The notes beneath the pieces were generated by a model, which had not been told where the DNA came from, ran no database searches, and saw only the letters and a list, made by a program, of their open reading frames with translations. From Rhodopseudomonas palustris (lineage in GTDB: Bacteria > Pseudomonadota > Alphaproteobacteria > Rhizobiales > Xanthobacteraceae): 64,000 nucleotides of DNA. This document shows, in pieces, positions 25,643 through 36,147 of this stretch. Made by a program: the position numbers and the translations under genes. The stretch's first letter is position 1; each line of letters opens with the position of its first letter. The stretch covers positions 62,001-126,000 of the forward strand of contig NZ_QYYD01000015.1 in assembly GCF_003591005.1 (NCBI RefSeq), in the 5' to 3' direction.

Positions 25643-25746
25643 GAGGTCATGGCCTCAAGAGGCCGACACAATCACCTTCCAAGAGGGATAACTGAAGCTC
25701 CACACCACTGGAGGAGGGGGACAAGTGTAGTGCGAACCCTCAGCAT
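25613..25746 (-). ncRNA. Candidate trans-acting small RNA with C-rich loop
   Basis: The long untranslated stretch after lysR has the parts of a separate small RNA gene on the minus strand. A promoter-like pair is present, TTGCTG (25781-25776) and TCAAAT (25758-25753) with a 17-base spacer. Next comes a hairpin with an exposed CCCCCTCCTCC (25720-25710), and then the terminator at 25613-25642. The RNA would be about 135 bases long. A C-rich loop able to pair with ribosome-binding sites is typical of Rhizobiales small RNAs such as the alpha-r8 (MmgR) and alpha-r14 families. The family assignment is untested, and it could instead be a lysR 3' untranslated region. Confidence 0.45.
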
Positions 25747-25890
25747 GTAGCCATTTGATCCGCGAAAACGGCATCCAGCAACCAGGGTCGCCGCATGTCA
25801 GTCATGCATACGTGGCCGCGGCGATGCCGCGCAGAGCTGGCGGCGTCGCAGGCCTCCTGGGGCTTGACCGAGAGCACGAGAGCGCCGAAC

Positions 25891-26784
25891 TCAGCTCGGC
25901 CAGCGCTGCGCCTTGTTGACCACGAAGTCGCGGAAGACCTGGACGCGGGCGACGGTCTTCAGCTCTTCTGGATAGACGAAATATGTGTCGAGCTGGATCG
26001 AGTCCTGCTCGTCGAACAGCTGTACCAGCCGGTTCGGATCTTCGACCAGGTAGTCGGGCAGCGCCGCGATGCCGAGGCCCTGCTGACAAGCCCGCACCAG
26101 ACCGAGGATGTTGTTGACCTTGAAGTACGGCTCGCGCGGCCCTTGGCCGTTGCGGCCGGCGTCGACCAGCCAGCTGCGGTTCTGCAGATGCTGCGGTACC
26201 TGATTGTCGCTCAGCATGATCAGCCGGTGGTTATCCAGCTCTTCAAGCGTGCGCGGCGTGCCGAAATGCTTGATGTATTCGGGAGAGCAATAGGCGTGGA
26301 AGCCGATTGAGAACAGTTTTCGCTGGATCAGGTCGGGCTGGGTCGGCTTGCGGGTGCGGATCGCGACGTCAGCCTCGCGCATCGACAGATCCAGCTCTTC
26401 GTCGGTGACGATCAGCGAGATCCGGATCTCGGGATACAGCGCGGTGAACTCGCCGAGCCGCGGCACCAGCCAGTGAATGCCGAGCCCCGGCGTCGTGGTG
26501 ATCTTCAGATCTCCGCTCGGCCGCTCGCGGCTGTCGGTCAGCTTGGCACGCGCCGCCTGAAGCTGCATGAACACGTCGTGCGCGGTACGGAACAGCAGGT
26601 CGCCCTGTTCGGTGAGTATCAGACCACGCGCGTGGCGGTGGAACAGCGAGACCGACAGCTCCTGCTCGAGCGCGCTGACTTGGCGCGAGACGGCTGATTG
26701 CGACAGGCCGAGCTGTTCACCCGCATGGGTGAAGCTGCCGGCTTCGGCAGCCGCGTGAAAGACCTTGAGCTTATCCCAATCCAT
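25891..26784 (-). CDS. LysR-type transcription regulator
   Basis: A 297-residue LysR protein with an N-terminal helix-turn-helix (FHAAAEAGSFTHAGEQLGLS, then QSAVSRQVSALEQEL) and an effector-binding domain. The start at ATG 26784 (MDWDKLKVF) is preferred; an in-frame GTG at 26814 would add 10 residues and lies 3 bases from the trxB stop. It follows trxB on the same strand, so the two are probably co-transcribed. A redox-linked role is possible, since LysR regulators beside thioredoxin reductase may sense oxidative stress, but I see no OxyR-type cysteine pair. Confidence 0.85.
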   Translation of the reverse strand: MDWDKLKVFHAAAEAGSFTHAGEQLGLSQSAVSRQVSALEQELSVSLFHRHARGLILTEQGDLLFRTAHDVFMQLQAARAKLTDSRERPSGDLKITTTPGLGIHWLVPRLGEFTALYPEIRISLIVTDEELDLSMREADVAIRTRKPTQPDLIQRKLFSIGFHAYCSPEYIKHFGTPRTLEELDNHRLIMLSDNQVPQHLQNRSWLVDAGRNGQGPREPYFKVNNILGLVRACQQGLGIAALPDYLVEDPNRLVQLFDEQDSIQLDTYFVYPEELKTVARVQVFRDFVVNKAQRWPS

Positions 26785-26816
26785 ATCGGTGAACCCGTCG
26801 CGGTTTCGAGGCACGG

Positions 26817-27785
<969 letters not shown>

Positions 27786-28036
27786 TCAGCTCCCCAAATA
27801 TAGGGCGGCGCGAAGCAGGAATGGCCTGGCAGGGGCATCGCCAATGGGCGGAAGGTTTAGACGCAACATTATGTCATCTAGAGAGCTATGCAAGATTTGC
27901 AATCCGTCTGTGCAGGATTTCCCACGGTGTTTGGCAAACGAGTTGTGAGCATCGCGAAATAAAATTGCGCAGGATGTGTCAACTCAGCTAAGACGGGAGC
28001 GTTGCCCGCCACGTCCGCAACACGGGATTTCGCTGC

Positions 28037-28516
28037 GTGTCCAAGAGCCTCGACCAGATCGACCTGAAAATCCTCCAGGAAATCCAGGAGGACGGTCGAA
28101 TCACCAATGTCGAATTGGCGAAGCGCGTCGGGATCTCGCCGCCGCCTTGTCTGCGCCGCGTCCGCACCCTGGAGGAAGAGGGCTACATCCAGGGCTATCG
28201 CGGCCTGCTCGACCCGGCCCATCTCGGCTTCGACGTGACCGTGTTCGCCTCGGTGCACCTGTCGAGCCAGGCTGAAGCCGATCTGCGCGGGTTTGAGGAG
28301 TTCGTCCGCAACGAGCCGCTCGTCAGGGAGTGCTGGATGCTGTCCGGCGAGGTCGATTTCATTCTGAAATGCGTCGCGCCCGATATGGCGACCTTTCAGG
28401 CCTTCGTGGCGCATCTCACCGCCGCTCCCCATGTCCGTAACGTCCGCACGTCGCTGGTGCTGAGGAATTCGAAGTATGCGGCCGCCGTGCCGCTGGAGTT
28501 GAAGTCGGCGACCTGA
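28037..28516 (+). CDS. Lrp/AsnC family transcription regulator
   Basis: A 159-residue regulator with an N-terminal helix-turn-helix (DGRITNVELAKRVGISPPPC) and a C-terminal RAM ligand domain (about 70-150). It starts with GTG at 28037. Proteins of this family sense amino acids and control amino-acid or nitrogen metabolism. It is divergent from trxB and convergent with doxX. Its RAM domain (ECWMLSGEVDFILKCVAPDM) is of the usual form. No specific target can be named. Confidence 0.9.
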   Translation: MSKSLDQIDLKILQEIQEDGRITNVELAKRVGISPPPCLRRVRTLEEEGYIQGYRGLLDPAHLGFDVTVFASVHLSSQAEADLRGFEEFVRNEPLVRECWMLSGEVDFILKCVAPDMATFQAFVAHLTAAPHVRNVRTSLVLRNSKYAAAVPLELKSAT

Positions 28517-28557
28517 CCGCCGGGCCGGGCCCGGCGTCCAAAATTGGTTGGGGAGGT

Positions 28558-28968
28558 TCAGATCTTGCGGCGCAGGGCTGCGTCGAGACTGATCGGTCCG
28601 CCACCCGCTGTCGCCAGATACAAGCAGGCGAAGCAGAACAGGATCGCGGCGGTGCCGCCGTTCAACAGCGGAAACCACACCGGCGCTTCGCCCTTGAATA
28701 CGTGGCCGATGAAGTAAGCGAACGCCATCTCGCCCGACAGGATGAAGGCGACCAGCCTGGTGAACAGACCGAGCATCAGCATCGCGCCGAGAATGAGTTC
28801 GAGCGCACCGGCGAAGCCGATGAGCGAGAACAATTCGACCTTGGCGAAGTAAGGGACCACCGGAAACTTGAAGATTTTCGCCACGCCGTACTGAAACAGC
28901 AGCAGGCCGGTGATGAAGCGAAACAAGCTCAGGACCGTGGGCTGCCACTTGGCGGCGAAGCTGTCCAT
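28558..28968 (-). CDS. DoxX family membrane protein
   Basis: A 136-residue integral membrane protein with four predicted helices. The pattern FITGLLLFQYGVAKIFKFP near the N-terminus and GALELILGAMLMLGLFTR are DoxX/DoxD signatures. Related proteins take part in quinone-linked or oxidative-stress functions, but this one has no known reaction. The ATG at 28968 gives the standard DoxX length; the frame extends upstream to 29061 without similarity. It converges with lrp. Confidence 0.88.
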   Translation of the reverse strand: MDSFAAKWQPTVLSLFRFITGLLLFQYGVAKIFKFPVVPYFAKVELFSLIGFAGALELILGAMLMLGLFTRLVAFILSGEMAFAYFIGHVFKGEAPVWFPLLNGGTAAILFCFACLYLATAGGGPISLDAALRRKI

Positions 28969-29118
28969 GTTCGGTGCGAGTCCTTTGTTGATGACGGATC
29001 GCAGTTGGATACTTGGCGTTCCGCGCCCTTGTCCATTGGTCGCACCCTGCAACACGGACAAGTGATGTTTGTCCGGCTGGCGTGATCACCTGGAAGGCGC
29101 TCACTACTCTGCACACAG

Positions 29119-29143
29119 CAAAAAGGCCGCCCTCGGCGGCCTT
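29119..29143 (-). terminator. Rho-independent terminator after greA
   Basis: On the minus strand the 9-base stem AAGGCCGCC / GGCGGCCTT with a three-base loop is followed by a T run. It ends greA transcription before doxX. Confidence 0.88.
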
Positions 29144-29170
29144 CTGTGCACTACCTGCTCGAAAAACGCG

Positions 29171-29647
29171 TCAGCGCCATTCGACCTTTGCGATCTCGTA
29201 GGCCTTGGCGCCGCCGGGGGCATTGACCTCGACGGAGGTGCCCTTGGTCTTGCCGATCAGGGCGCGGGCGAGCGGCGAGGTGATCGAGATCTTGCCCTTC
29301 TTGGCGTCTGCCTCGGCTTCGCCGACGATCTGCCAGACGGCCTTTTTCTCTGTGTCCTCGTCGATCAGCGTCACGGTGGCGCCGAACTTGATGGTGTCGC
29401 CGGACAGCTTGCTGATGTCGATGATGTCGGCGCGCGCGAGCTTGTCCTCGAGCTCCGCGATGCGGCCCTCGTTGTGCGACTGCTCTTCCTTGGCGGCGTG
29501 ATACTCGGCGTTCTCCGAGAGGTCGCCATGCGAGCGCGCCTCGGCGATATGCTCGATGATGCGCGGACGATCCTGCGACTGGCGCTTCTTCAATTCGTCC
29601 GAGAGCGCGGCGTAGCCGCCCGCCGTCATCGGTACCTTTTCGACCAT
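29171..29647 (-). CDS. greA: Transcription elongation factor GreA
   Basis: A 158-residue GreA, which rescues backtracked RNA polymerase by stimulating transcript cleavage. The N-terminal coiled coil contains the acidic tip pattern [20 protein letters not shown], with the essential Asp and Glu. The C-terminal FKBP-like domain ends with [18 protein letters not shown]. The ATG at 29647 starts it. It lies downstream of carB on the same strand with a gap of about 220 bases. A terminator follows. Confidence 0.95.
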   Translation of the reverse strand: MVEKVPMTAGGYAALSDELKKRQSQDRPRIIEHIAEARSHGDLSENAEYHAAKEEQSHNEGRIAELEDKLARADIIDISKLSGDTIKFGATVTLIDEDTEKKAVWQIVGEAEADAKKGKISITSPLARALIGKTKGTSVEVNAPGGAKAYEIAKVEWR

Positions 29648-29869
29648 CTTGCCTTCATCCTCGATATTCGCCGCGGCTGGTCACATCGTGACCAACCGCA
29701 ATCTCGTCAGCTTGCATAAGGGCGAGCCGCCGCGCGGGTACCCAAAACTTCCAGGAATACTTCCAGCCGGTAGCTCAGGATCGCCGCGAGGGCCGATTAA
29801 AACTAACTTGAAGCTGGCGGGTTCCCGGCCTTGCCGATCAGTTTGCCGGGCACGCGGCCCGGCTGTCGA

Positions 29870-32800
29870 TCAGGATTGGGAAAAGTAGCTCTGCAAGGTC
29901 CGAACCTCAAGGTCTCCGCCCAGATAGGCCCGGATTCCCTTTGCGGCCGCCACAGCCCCGGAAAGAGTGGTGTAATATGGCACCTTATGCAAGAGGGCAG
30001 CCCGCCGCAGCGAGCGGCTGTCGGCCAAGGCCTGCGGCCCCTCGGTGGTGTTGAACACCAATTGGACCTCGCCGTTCATGATGGCGTCGACGATGTGCGG
30101 ACGGCCTTCCAACACCTTGTTGATCTTCTCGGCCGGGACGCCGTGGTCGCTGAGATAGCGCTGCGTGCCGGAGGTGGCGATCACCTTGAAGCCGACTTCA
30201 TGGAGCAGCTTCACGGCGTCGATGATCCGGGTCTTGTCGTTTTCCCTGACCGAGACAAACACCGTGCCCTTGCGCGGCACGCGGGTGCCGCCGCCGAGCT
30301 GACTCTTGGCGAAGGCGATCTCGAACGAGCGGTCGAGGCCCATGACTTCGCCGGTCGAACGCATCTCCGGGCCGAGCACGGTGTCGACGCCGGGGAAGCG
30401 GGCGAACGGGAAGACCGATTCCTTGACGCCGACGTGGCCCAGCATGCGTTTCTCCAGACCGAGGTCCGCGATCTTCTCGCCGGCCATGATCCGGGCGGCC
30501 AGCTTGGCAACCGGCATACCGATCACCTTGGCGACGAACGGCACCGTTCGCGAGGCCCGCGGATTGACCTCGAGAACGTAGATCTCGCCGTCCTTAATGG
30601 CGTACTGCACGTTCATCAGGCCGACGACGTCGAGGCCGAGCGCAAGCTCCCGGGTCTGCCGCTCCAGCTCGGCGATGATCGGCGCGTCGAGCGAGTAGGG
30701 CGGCAGCGAGCAGGCCGAGTCGCCGGAATGAATGCCGGCTTCCTCGATGTGCTCCATGATGCCGACGATGAAGGTGTCCTTGCCGTCGGACAGGCAGTCG
30801 ACGTCGACTTCCGTGGCGTCCGACAGATAGCGGTCGAACAGCAGCGGGTTGGTGCCGAGCACGGTGTTGATCTGGCCGGTCTTGTCGTTCGGGTAGCGCG
30901 CCTTGACGTCGCCGGGGACGAGCTCGGGCAGGGTGCCGAGCAGATAATCGCTGAGCTGATTGTCCTCGCGAATGATCTGCATGGCGCGGCCGCCGAGCAC
31001 GTAAGACGGGCGCACCACCAGCGGCAGGCCGAGTTCGGCCGCGACCAGGCGCGCCTGCTCGACCGAATAGGCGATGCCGTTCTTCGGCTGCTTCAGCCGC
31101 AGCTTGTCGAGGATGCGCTTGAAGCGGTCGCGGTCCTCGGCGAGGTCGATCGCGTCCGGCGAGGTGCCGAGGATCGGCACGTCGGCGGCTTCCAGCGCGC
31201 GCGCCAGCTTCAGCGGCGTCTGGCCGCCGAACTGGACGATGACGCCCTTCAGGCTGCCCTTGCTGCGTTCGGTGTCGATGATCTCGAGTACGTCTTCGGC
31301 AGTCAGCGGTTCGAAATACAGCCGGTCCGCGGTGTCGTAGTCGGTCGACACGGTTTCGGGGTTGCAGTTCACCATGATCGACTCGTAGCCGGCGTCATGC
31401 AGCGCGAAGCAGGCATGGCAGCAGCAATAGTCGAACTCGATGCCCTGGCCGATCCGGTTCGGACCGCCGCCGAGGATGATGACCTTGTTCTTGTCCGAAG
31501 GCCGGCTCTCGTCGGACGCGGGGCCGGCGAACGGCGACTCGTAGGTCGAGTACATGTAGGCGGTCGGCGAGGCGAACTCCGCCGCGCAGGTGTCGATGCG
31601 CTTGAACACCGGGCGGACGTCGAGCGCGCGGCGCTTCGCCTTGACGTCGGCTTCGGTGGTGCCGGCCAGCACGGCCAGGCGGGCGTCGGAGAACCCCATC
31701 GCCTTCAGGGTCCGCATGCCGAAGGAGTGCTCCGGCAGGCCGCTGGAGCGCACCCGCGCTTCCATGTCGACAATGCCGCGCAGCTGCGCCAGGAACCACG
31801 GGTCGATCTTGCAGGAGTTGAAGATCTCCTCGTCGGTCCAGCCCAGCCGCATCGCCTGGGCGACCTGCAGCAGCCGGCTCGGGGTCGGGGTGCCGAGCGC
31901 CGCGCGGATCGCGTTCTTGTCGTCGCCGCGGCCGAGGCCGTCGATTTCGATCTCGTCGAGGCCGGTCAGGCCGGTCTCGAGACCGCGCAGCGCCTTCTGC
32001 AGGCTTTCCTGGAAGGTGCGGCCGATCGCCATGACTTCGCCGACCGACTTCATCGAGGTGGTCAGGTTGGCCGAGGCGCCGGGGAATTTCTCGAAGGCGA
32101 AGCGCGGAATTTTGGTGACGACGTAGTCGATGGTCGGCTCGAACGACGCTGGCGTCGCGCCGCCGGTGATGTCGTTGGCAATTTCGTCCAGCGTGTAGCC
32201 GACCGCCAGCTTGGCAGCGACCTTGGCGATCGGGAAGCCGGTGGCCTTCGACGCCAGCGCCGACGAGCGCGACACGCGGGGGTTCATCTCGATCACGACC
32301 AGCCGGCCGTCCTCGGGATTGACCGCGAACTGCACGTTGGAGCCGCCGGTTTCGACGCCGATCTCGCGCAGCACCGCCAGCGAGGCGTCGCGCATGATCT
32401 GATATTCCTTGTCGGTCAGCGTCAGCGCCGGCGCCACCGTGATCGAGTCGCCGGTGTGCACGCCCATCGGATCGAGGTTTTCGATCGAGCAGACGATGAT
32501 GCAGTTGTCCTTCTTGTCGCGGACAACCTCCATTTCGTATTCTTTCCATCCGAGGATGGATTCTTCGATCAGCACCTCGCTGGTCGGCGAGGCGTCGATG
32601 CCGCTCTCGACGATCTCGATGAATTCGGCCTTGGTGTAGGCGATGCCGCCGCCGGTGCCGCCCATGGTGAAAGACGGGCGGATCAGCGCCGGGAAGCCGA
32701 TTTCGTCGAGCGCGCGCAGCGCGTCGGGCAGATTCTTGACCTGGCGGGAGCGGGGCGTCTCCAGACCGATTTTGGTCATCGCCTCGCGGAAGCGTTCGCG

Positions 32801-33199
32801 GTCCTCGGCCTTGTCGATGGCGTCGGCGGTGGCGCCGATCATCTCGACGTCGAATTTCTCCAGCGTGCCGAGCTTGCGCAGCGACAGCGCGCAGTTCAGC
32901 GCGGTCTGGCCGCCCATGGTCGGCAGCAGCGCGAAGCCGCCGGGAATGACGTAGCGTTCCTTCTCGACGATCTTGGCGACGATCTCGGGCGTGATCGGCT
33001 CGATATAGGTCGCGTCGGCCAGTTCCGGATCAGTCATGATCGTGGCCGGATTGGAATTGACCAGGACGACCCGGTAGCCTTCCTGCTTCAGCGCCTTGAC
33101 CGCCTGTGTGCCGGAATAGTCGAACTCACAGGCCTGGCCGATCACGATGGGACCGGCGCCGATGATGAGGATCGTGGAGATGTCGGTTCTTTTGGGCAT
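29870..33199 (-). CDS. carB: Carbamoyl phosphate synthase large subunit
   Basis: A 1109-residue synthase subunit that makes carbamoyl phosphate from bicarbonate, ammonia and two ATP for pyrimidines and arginine. It has the two homologous ATP-grasp halves (first [20 protein letters not shown], second [20 protein letters not shown]) and a C-terminal MGS-like allosteric domain. The ATG at 33199 (MPKRTDIST) is used; the longer frame to 33271 runs through a terminator-like hairpin. The amidotransferase subunit carA is not adjacent. A long frame on the opposite strand is only a shadow. Confidence 0.96.
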   Translation of the reverse strand: MPKRTDISTILIIGAGPIVIGQACEFDYSGTQAVKALKQEGYRVVLVNSNPATIMTDPELADATYIEPITPEIVAKIVEKERYVIPGGFALLPTMGGQTALNCALSLRKLGTLEKFDVEMIGATADAIDKAEDRERFREAMTKIGLETPRSRQVKNLPDALRALDEIGFPALIRPSFTMGGTGGGIAYTKAEFIEIVESGIDASPTSEVLIEESILGWKEYEMEVVRDKKDNCIIVCSIENLDPMGVHTGDSITVAPALTLTDKEYQIMRDASLAVLREIGVETGGSNVQFAVNPEDGRLVVIEMNPRVSRSSALASKATGFPIAKVAAKLAVGYTLDEIANDITGGATPASFEPTIDYVVTKIPRFAFEKFPGASANLTTSMKSVGEVMAIGRTFQESLQKALRGLETGLTGLDEIEIDGLGRGDDKNAIRAALGTPTPSRLLQVAQAMRLGWTDEEIFNSCKIDPWFLAQLRGIVDMEARVRSSGLPEHSFGMRTLKAMGFSDARLAVLAGTTEADVKAKRRALDVRPVFKRIDTCAAEFASPTAYMYSTYESPFAGPASDESRPSDKNKVIILGGGPNRIGQGIEFDYCCCHACFALHDAGYESIMVNCNPETVSTDYDTADRLYFEPLTAEDVLEIIDTERSKGSLKGVIVQFGGQTPLKLARALEAADVPILGTSPDAIDLAEDRDRFKRILDKLRLKQPKNGIAYSVEQARLVAAELGLPLVVRPSYVLGGRAMQIIREDNQLSDYLLGTLPELVPGDVKARYPNDKTGQINTVLGTNPLLFDRYLSDATEVDVDCLSDGKDTFIVGIMEHIEEAGIHSGDSACSLPPYSLDAPIIAELERQTRELALGLDVVGLMNVQYAIKDGEIYVLEVNPRASRTVPFVAKVIGMPVAKLAARIMAGEKIADLGLEKRMLGHVGVKESVFPFARFPGVDTVLGPEMRSTGEVMGLDRSFEIAFAKSQLGGGTRVPRKGTVFVSVRENDKTRIIDAVKLLHEVGFKVIATSGTQRYLSDHGVPAEKINKVLEGRPHIVDAIMNGEVQLVFNTTEGPQALADSRSLRRAALLHKVPYYTTLSGAVAAAKGIRAYLGGDLEVRTLQSYFSQS

Positions 33200-33233
33200 C
33201 AAATCTCGCTGACGCGGGCGGGGAATTTCGGGC

Positions 33234-33265
33234 ACAAAAAAAGGGCGCGCATCCGCGCGTCCCTT
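33234..33265 (-). terminator. Rho-independent terminator upstream of carB
   Basis: On the minus strand the stem AAGGGACGCGC / GCGCGCCCTT with a short loop is followed by seven T. It ends the transcript of the tRNA-like gene at 33369-33444, or it acts as an attenuator in the carB leader. Confidence 0.8.
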
Positions 33266-33368
33266 GCTCATAAGCGCCGGGCGTTCCAGGCGCGCGGCCG
33301 TGTCTTAGACCAGTTTCCGCAGCGGCGAAAGGGTTTAACGACCGCCGTCAACCGTCAAATTGAAGTAT

Positions 33369-33444
33369 TGGAGGCCCAGCCTGGACTTGAACCAGGAAAA
33401 AGGAGCGTTGCACCGCCCCCGCGTTGATCTTCCGCCACCGGGCC
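33369..33444 (-). tRNA. Aberrant tRNA-Cys-like gene (anticodon GCA)
   Basis: On the minus strand there is a 76-base sequence with encoded CCA, a 7-base acceptor stem (GGCCCGG / CTGGGCC, one G-U pair), a perfect T arm (CCTGG TTCAAGT CCAGG), U8, A14, U33 and anticodon GCA with A37. The discriminator is U73, as in tRNA-Cys. The other half is odd. The D stem has only 3 pairs (GCG / CGC), and the D loop lacks the conserved GG at 18-19. The anticodon stem is shifted, so it forms either 6 pairs with a 6-base loop or 5 pairs with an 8-base loop. It could be a noncanonical tRNA, a tRNA-like RNA with another job, or a pseudogene. A terminator lies downstream. Confidence 0.6.
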
Positions 33445-33749
33445 AAGGACAATGTGGCCCGTTCGGGTGCGACAATCCAGCCCATCTGACGATTAACCTT
33501 AAAATCCCGGTTCTGGAAAACCAGGCGAGACCTCGACTGGCTGCCGCTGCGCAGCACCCCGGAATGGCGTGCTTGGGGCCGACAGCCTCCAGTTTTTGAG
33601 GCCTCAATTCACCGTCATTGCCTCACGCATTCGTGTGATTGCTGGCGTAACACTTCCCCGGTCTCGCCGTATCTTGTCAGCGATGGCAGCCGCGGTGGAG
33701 AGATCCAGCGGTGGTCCGAGCGATCGAACGTCGAACCCGAGGAAACTCC
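33445..33749. other. Gene-free stretch between the tRNA-like gene and msrA
   Basis: About 305 bases with no supported gene. It must hold the promoter for the minus-strand tRNA-like gene and for msrA on the plus strand. An AT-richer patch (GATTAACCTTAAAATC near 33490) is the most promoter-like part. No -35/-10 pair stands out. Confidence 0.45.
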
Positions 33750-34460
33750 ATGCGCTACATCAGCCGCTTCGCTCACTACGCCGCCGCCCTCGGCGCACTG
33801 GCCCTTTCCGCGAGTTTCACGCCGGGGCACGCCGCCGAGGAAGCAGTGGTGATCCCGCCGCCGGCGGTCGACGCCAAGGCCGGCGACGGCATGCAGACCG
33901 CGGTGTTCGCCGGCGGCTGTTTCTGGGGCGTGCAGGGCGTGTTTCAGCACACCACCGGCGTCGTCAATGCCGTCTCCGGTTATGCGGGTGGCAGCAAGGC
34001 GAGCGCGAACTACATGATGGTGTCGACCGGCACCACCGACCATGCCGAGGCGGTGGAGATCAAATACGATCCCAAGCAGGTCAGCTACGGCAAGCTGCTG
34101 CAGATCTTCTTCTCGGTGGTGCACGATCCGACCCAGCTCAACCGGCAGGGTCCCGATCGCGGCACGCAGTATCGTTCGGCGATCTTCACGCTCAACGATG
34201 ATCAGAAGAAAGTCGCTGACGCTTACATTGCACAGCTCGGCGCCGCCAAGGTCTACGGCGGCCCGATCGTCACCAAAGTCGGCGCGCTCGAAGGATTTTA
34301 TGCGGCAGAAGCCTATCATCAGGACTACCTGACGCTGCACCCCAGCCAACCCTATATTGTCTACAACGACCTGCCGAAGATCGATAATCTGAAGAAGCTG
34401 TTCCCGAAGGACTATCGGGAGAAACCCGCGCTGGTCAGCAGCGCGAAAGTGACGAACTGA
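33750..34460 (+). CDS. msrA: Peptide methionine sulfoxide reductase MsrA, exported form
   Basis: A 236-residue protein with a Sec signal peptide (hydrophobic core [16 protein letters not shown], cleavage near GHAAEE), then the MsrA domain. The catalytic Cys is in [28 protein letters not shown] and [19 protein letters not shown] are family hallmarks. It reduces the S-form of methionine sulfoxide, here probably in the periplasm. The ATG at 33750 follows GAGGAAA. The msrB gene follows after 32 bases, but its product has no signal peptide. Confidence 0.93.
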   Translation: MRYISRFAHYAAALGALALSASFTPGHAAEEAVVIPPPAVDAKAGDGMQTAVFAGGCFWGVQGVFQHTTGVVNAVSGYAGGSKASANYMMVSTGTTDHAEAVEIKYDPKQVSYGKLLQIFFSVVHDPTQLNRQGPDRGTQYRSAIFTLNDDQKKVADAYIAQLGAAKVYGGPIVTKVGALEGFYAAEAYHQDYLTLHPSQPYIVYNDLPKIDNLKKLFPKDYREKPALVSSAKVTN

Positions 34461-34492
34461 GGCTCAGGTCGATCACACGTTCAGGAGTTGTC

Positions 34493-34906
34493 ATGACCGA
34501 TACCAAGACCGCGCCCGGCAAGGTCACCAAGAGCGAGGCCGAGTGGCGCAAGGAATTGACGCCGATTCAGTACGCCGTGCTGCGCGAAAAGGCGACCGAG
34601 CGTCCGTTCACCGGCGAGTATGAATACGAGACGACGCCCGGCACCTATGTGTGCGCCGGCTGCGGTCAGACCCTATTCGAGTCCGATGCCAAGTTCGATT
34701 CCGGATGCGGCTGGCCGAGCTTCACGGCGCCGGCGCAATCGGAAGTGATCGACGAGGAACGCGACGTCAGCCACGGCATGGTCCGCACCGAAGTGCTTTG
34801 CTCGAACTGCAGCGGCCATCTCGGCCACGTGTTCCCGGACGGGCCGGGACCGACCGGCCTGCGCTACTGCATCAACTCGGCCGCGCTGAAGCTGAAGCCG
34901 CGCTGA
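34493..34906 (+). CDS. msrB: Peptide methionine sulfoxide reductase MsrB
   Basis: A 137-residue MsrB that reduces the R-form of methionine sulfoxide. The zinc-binding pairs CAGC and CSNC, the GCGWPSF segment and the catalytic Cys in [10 protein letters not shown] are all present. There is no signal peptide, so it should act in the cytoplasm, unlike the exported MsrA before it. The ATG at 34493 follows an AGGAG. A long hairpin follows the stop. Confidence 0.94.
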   Translation: MTDTKTAPGKVTKSEAEWRKELTPIQYAVLREKATERPFTGEYEYETTPGTYVCAGCGQTLFESDAKFDSGCGWPSFTAPAQSEVIDEERDVSHGMVRTEVLCSNCSGHLGHVFPDGPGPTGLRYCINSAALKLKPR

Positions 34907-34911
34907 CGATT

Positions 34912-34952
34912 CGAATGCGACGCGCCGCGGCAAGCGCGACGCGTCGCATTCG
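34912..34952 (+). other. Stem-loop after msrB
   Basis: A perfect 12-base inverted repeat CGAATGCGACGC / GCGTCGCATTCG with a 17-base loop starts 6 bases after the msrB stop. No T run follows, so it is more likely an mRNA 3'-end stabiliser than a complete terminator. Confidence 0.65.
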
Positions 34953-35024
34953 GCCAAGATCGAGCGTATCCTCTCTCCACGGCCAAGGCCGGCGTATATG
35001 CCACGCATCGGCGGGGAGAGTGCC

Positions 35025-35189
35025 ATGTCGCTCGCGACCATTCTCATCATCGTCCTGGTCATTCTGCTGCTGGGCGGCCTCAGCCGTCACTTCGGCGGCT
35101 ATGGCTACGGCCAAGGCTCCGGCCTCACGGGCCTGATCGGCGTGGTCCTGATCGTCGTCCTCGTCATGGTGCTGCTGCGCAAGCTTTGA
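35025..35189 (+). CDS. DUF3309 small membrane protein
   Basis: A 54-residue protein consisting of two hydrophobic helices (TILIIVLVILLLGGL and GLIGVVLIVVLVMVLL) joined by a Gly/Tyr-rich loop. This is the DUF3309 pattern, widespread in proteobacteria and of unknown function. The ATG at 35025 has GGGGAGAG upstream; the frame extends 27 bases further without support. Confidence 0.8.
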   Translation: MSLATILIIVLVILLLGGLSRHFGGYGYGQGSGLTGLIGVVLIVVLVMVLLRKL

Positions 35190-35358
35190 GGGATTCCGCA
35201 AGCGCCGCCCGGTCTTGGGCGATTTCGCCTTCGCGGGGTCGCAATTCCGACGCTTGCGCCTATATTATAGAGGAAATTCGAGCAGCGCTGCGCCGAGCTC
35301 TCGCGGAGTTTCCGCGTCGCGCATAATTCACGCGTACCGTCAAAAGGTTAGTTGCATC

Positions 35359-35637
35359 ATGGCATTCAGCTTCGACACTGCCGCAGAATTATTTCCTGCA
35401 GCGATCCGGAAGAAGAAGCGTGCTGGTTTCACCTATCGCCGGTTCGACAATGCGGCCGACGCGGTGAAGTTTGCCATCGAGGAACTGCCGGCGGATTCGC
35501 TGAACGGCGCCTATCTGCAGGTCGACGAAGCCCGGTTCGATCAGAAGGGCATTCGCGAGCTCTACGAGAGCGAAGCCTATCCGCATCAGCGCCGCGTCGA
35601 GGAACCTGCCGACGTGCTGAAGGAAGATGCCGCCTGA
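35359..35637 (+). CDS. Small conserved-looking hypothetical protein
   Basis: A 92-residue protein that I cannot name. It is mixed alpha/beta, charged and soluble (AIRKKKRAGFTYRRFDNAAD, then AVKFAIEELPADSLNGAYLQ, then VDEARFDQKGIRELYESEAY). The frame is open upstream to 35215, but the ATG at 35359 fits the start of coding-like composition. An AT-rich promoter-like patch (TATATTATAGAGG) lies about 90 bases upstream. It converges with a lipoprotein gene. Confidence 0.6.
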   Translation: MAFSFDTAAELFPAAIRKKKRAGFTYRRFDNAADAVKFAIEELPADSLNGAYLQVDEARFDQKGIRELYESEAYPHQRRVEEPADVLKEDAA

Positions 35638-35659
35638 CGCCTGATACTCAGGGGCGTTC

Positions 35660-36004
35660 CTACAGCCGGACAAAGGCCTGCGTATCGCAGCGATCGACGA
35701 TGGCTGCGGGGCGTGACGAGATCAGTTTGATATCTCGGTAGAATAGCGCGTAGGTCTGGTTCGCCGGCGCTTGGGTACTGCTGCGCACGCAGACGATCCA
35801 TGGCGCCACAGTGGCCGGCTTGGCTTCGATCGGGCCCGCCACTTCCAGCGGGTCGGGGAGCTTGGCTTCGGCAGCGACCCTCTTGATATCAGCAGTCGCG
35901 GATTTGATGGTCGGCGCCTCTGCGGCAGGCTCGGGAATACCTTCGAGAATACCCGAACACGCCCCCAGCATGATCGACGAAAGAATGATAGTTAGCGTCC
36001 GCAT
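35660..36004 (-). CDS. Small lipoprotein, paralogue of the facing gene
   Basis: A 114-residue protein with a lipoprotein signal (lipobox LGAC at residues 13-16). The C-terminal part has two Cys (IVCVRSS and VDRCDTQAF) separated by a QTYALFYRD segment. The same layout occurs in the divergent lipoprotein at 36148-36549 (SCVQGDV, QTYLVTIDR, HWCARQTY). The two are therefore probably distant paralogues with one disulfide each. Function is unknown. The ATG at 36004 starts it; 143 bases separate the pair. Confidence 0.65.
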   Translation of the reverse strand: MRTLTIILSSIMLGACSGILEGIPEPAAEAPTIKSATADIKRVAAEAKLPDPLEVAGPIEAKPATVAPWIVCVRSSTQAPANQTYALFYRDIKLISSRPAAIVDRCDTQAFVRL

Positions 36005-36147
36005 TCGTCCAACACTCGTTAAGTGATTGGCGCGAGTGAGTAAACCAACCCGGCTCCGATGGCAACGCCGGCGCGGCGAAGATGAGGCGGACGAGCAGTG
36101 ACACCGCGCCCATTTTCACTCTCTGCAGATCAGGCTAAACAGCCGTC

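Noticed and set aside
29831-33427. A 1198-codon open frame on the plus strand opposite carB
   Set aside because: It is the exact antisense of a certain carB gene. Its product is full of Arg, Ala, Asp and Gly with no domain, as expected for shadows in high-GC DNA.
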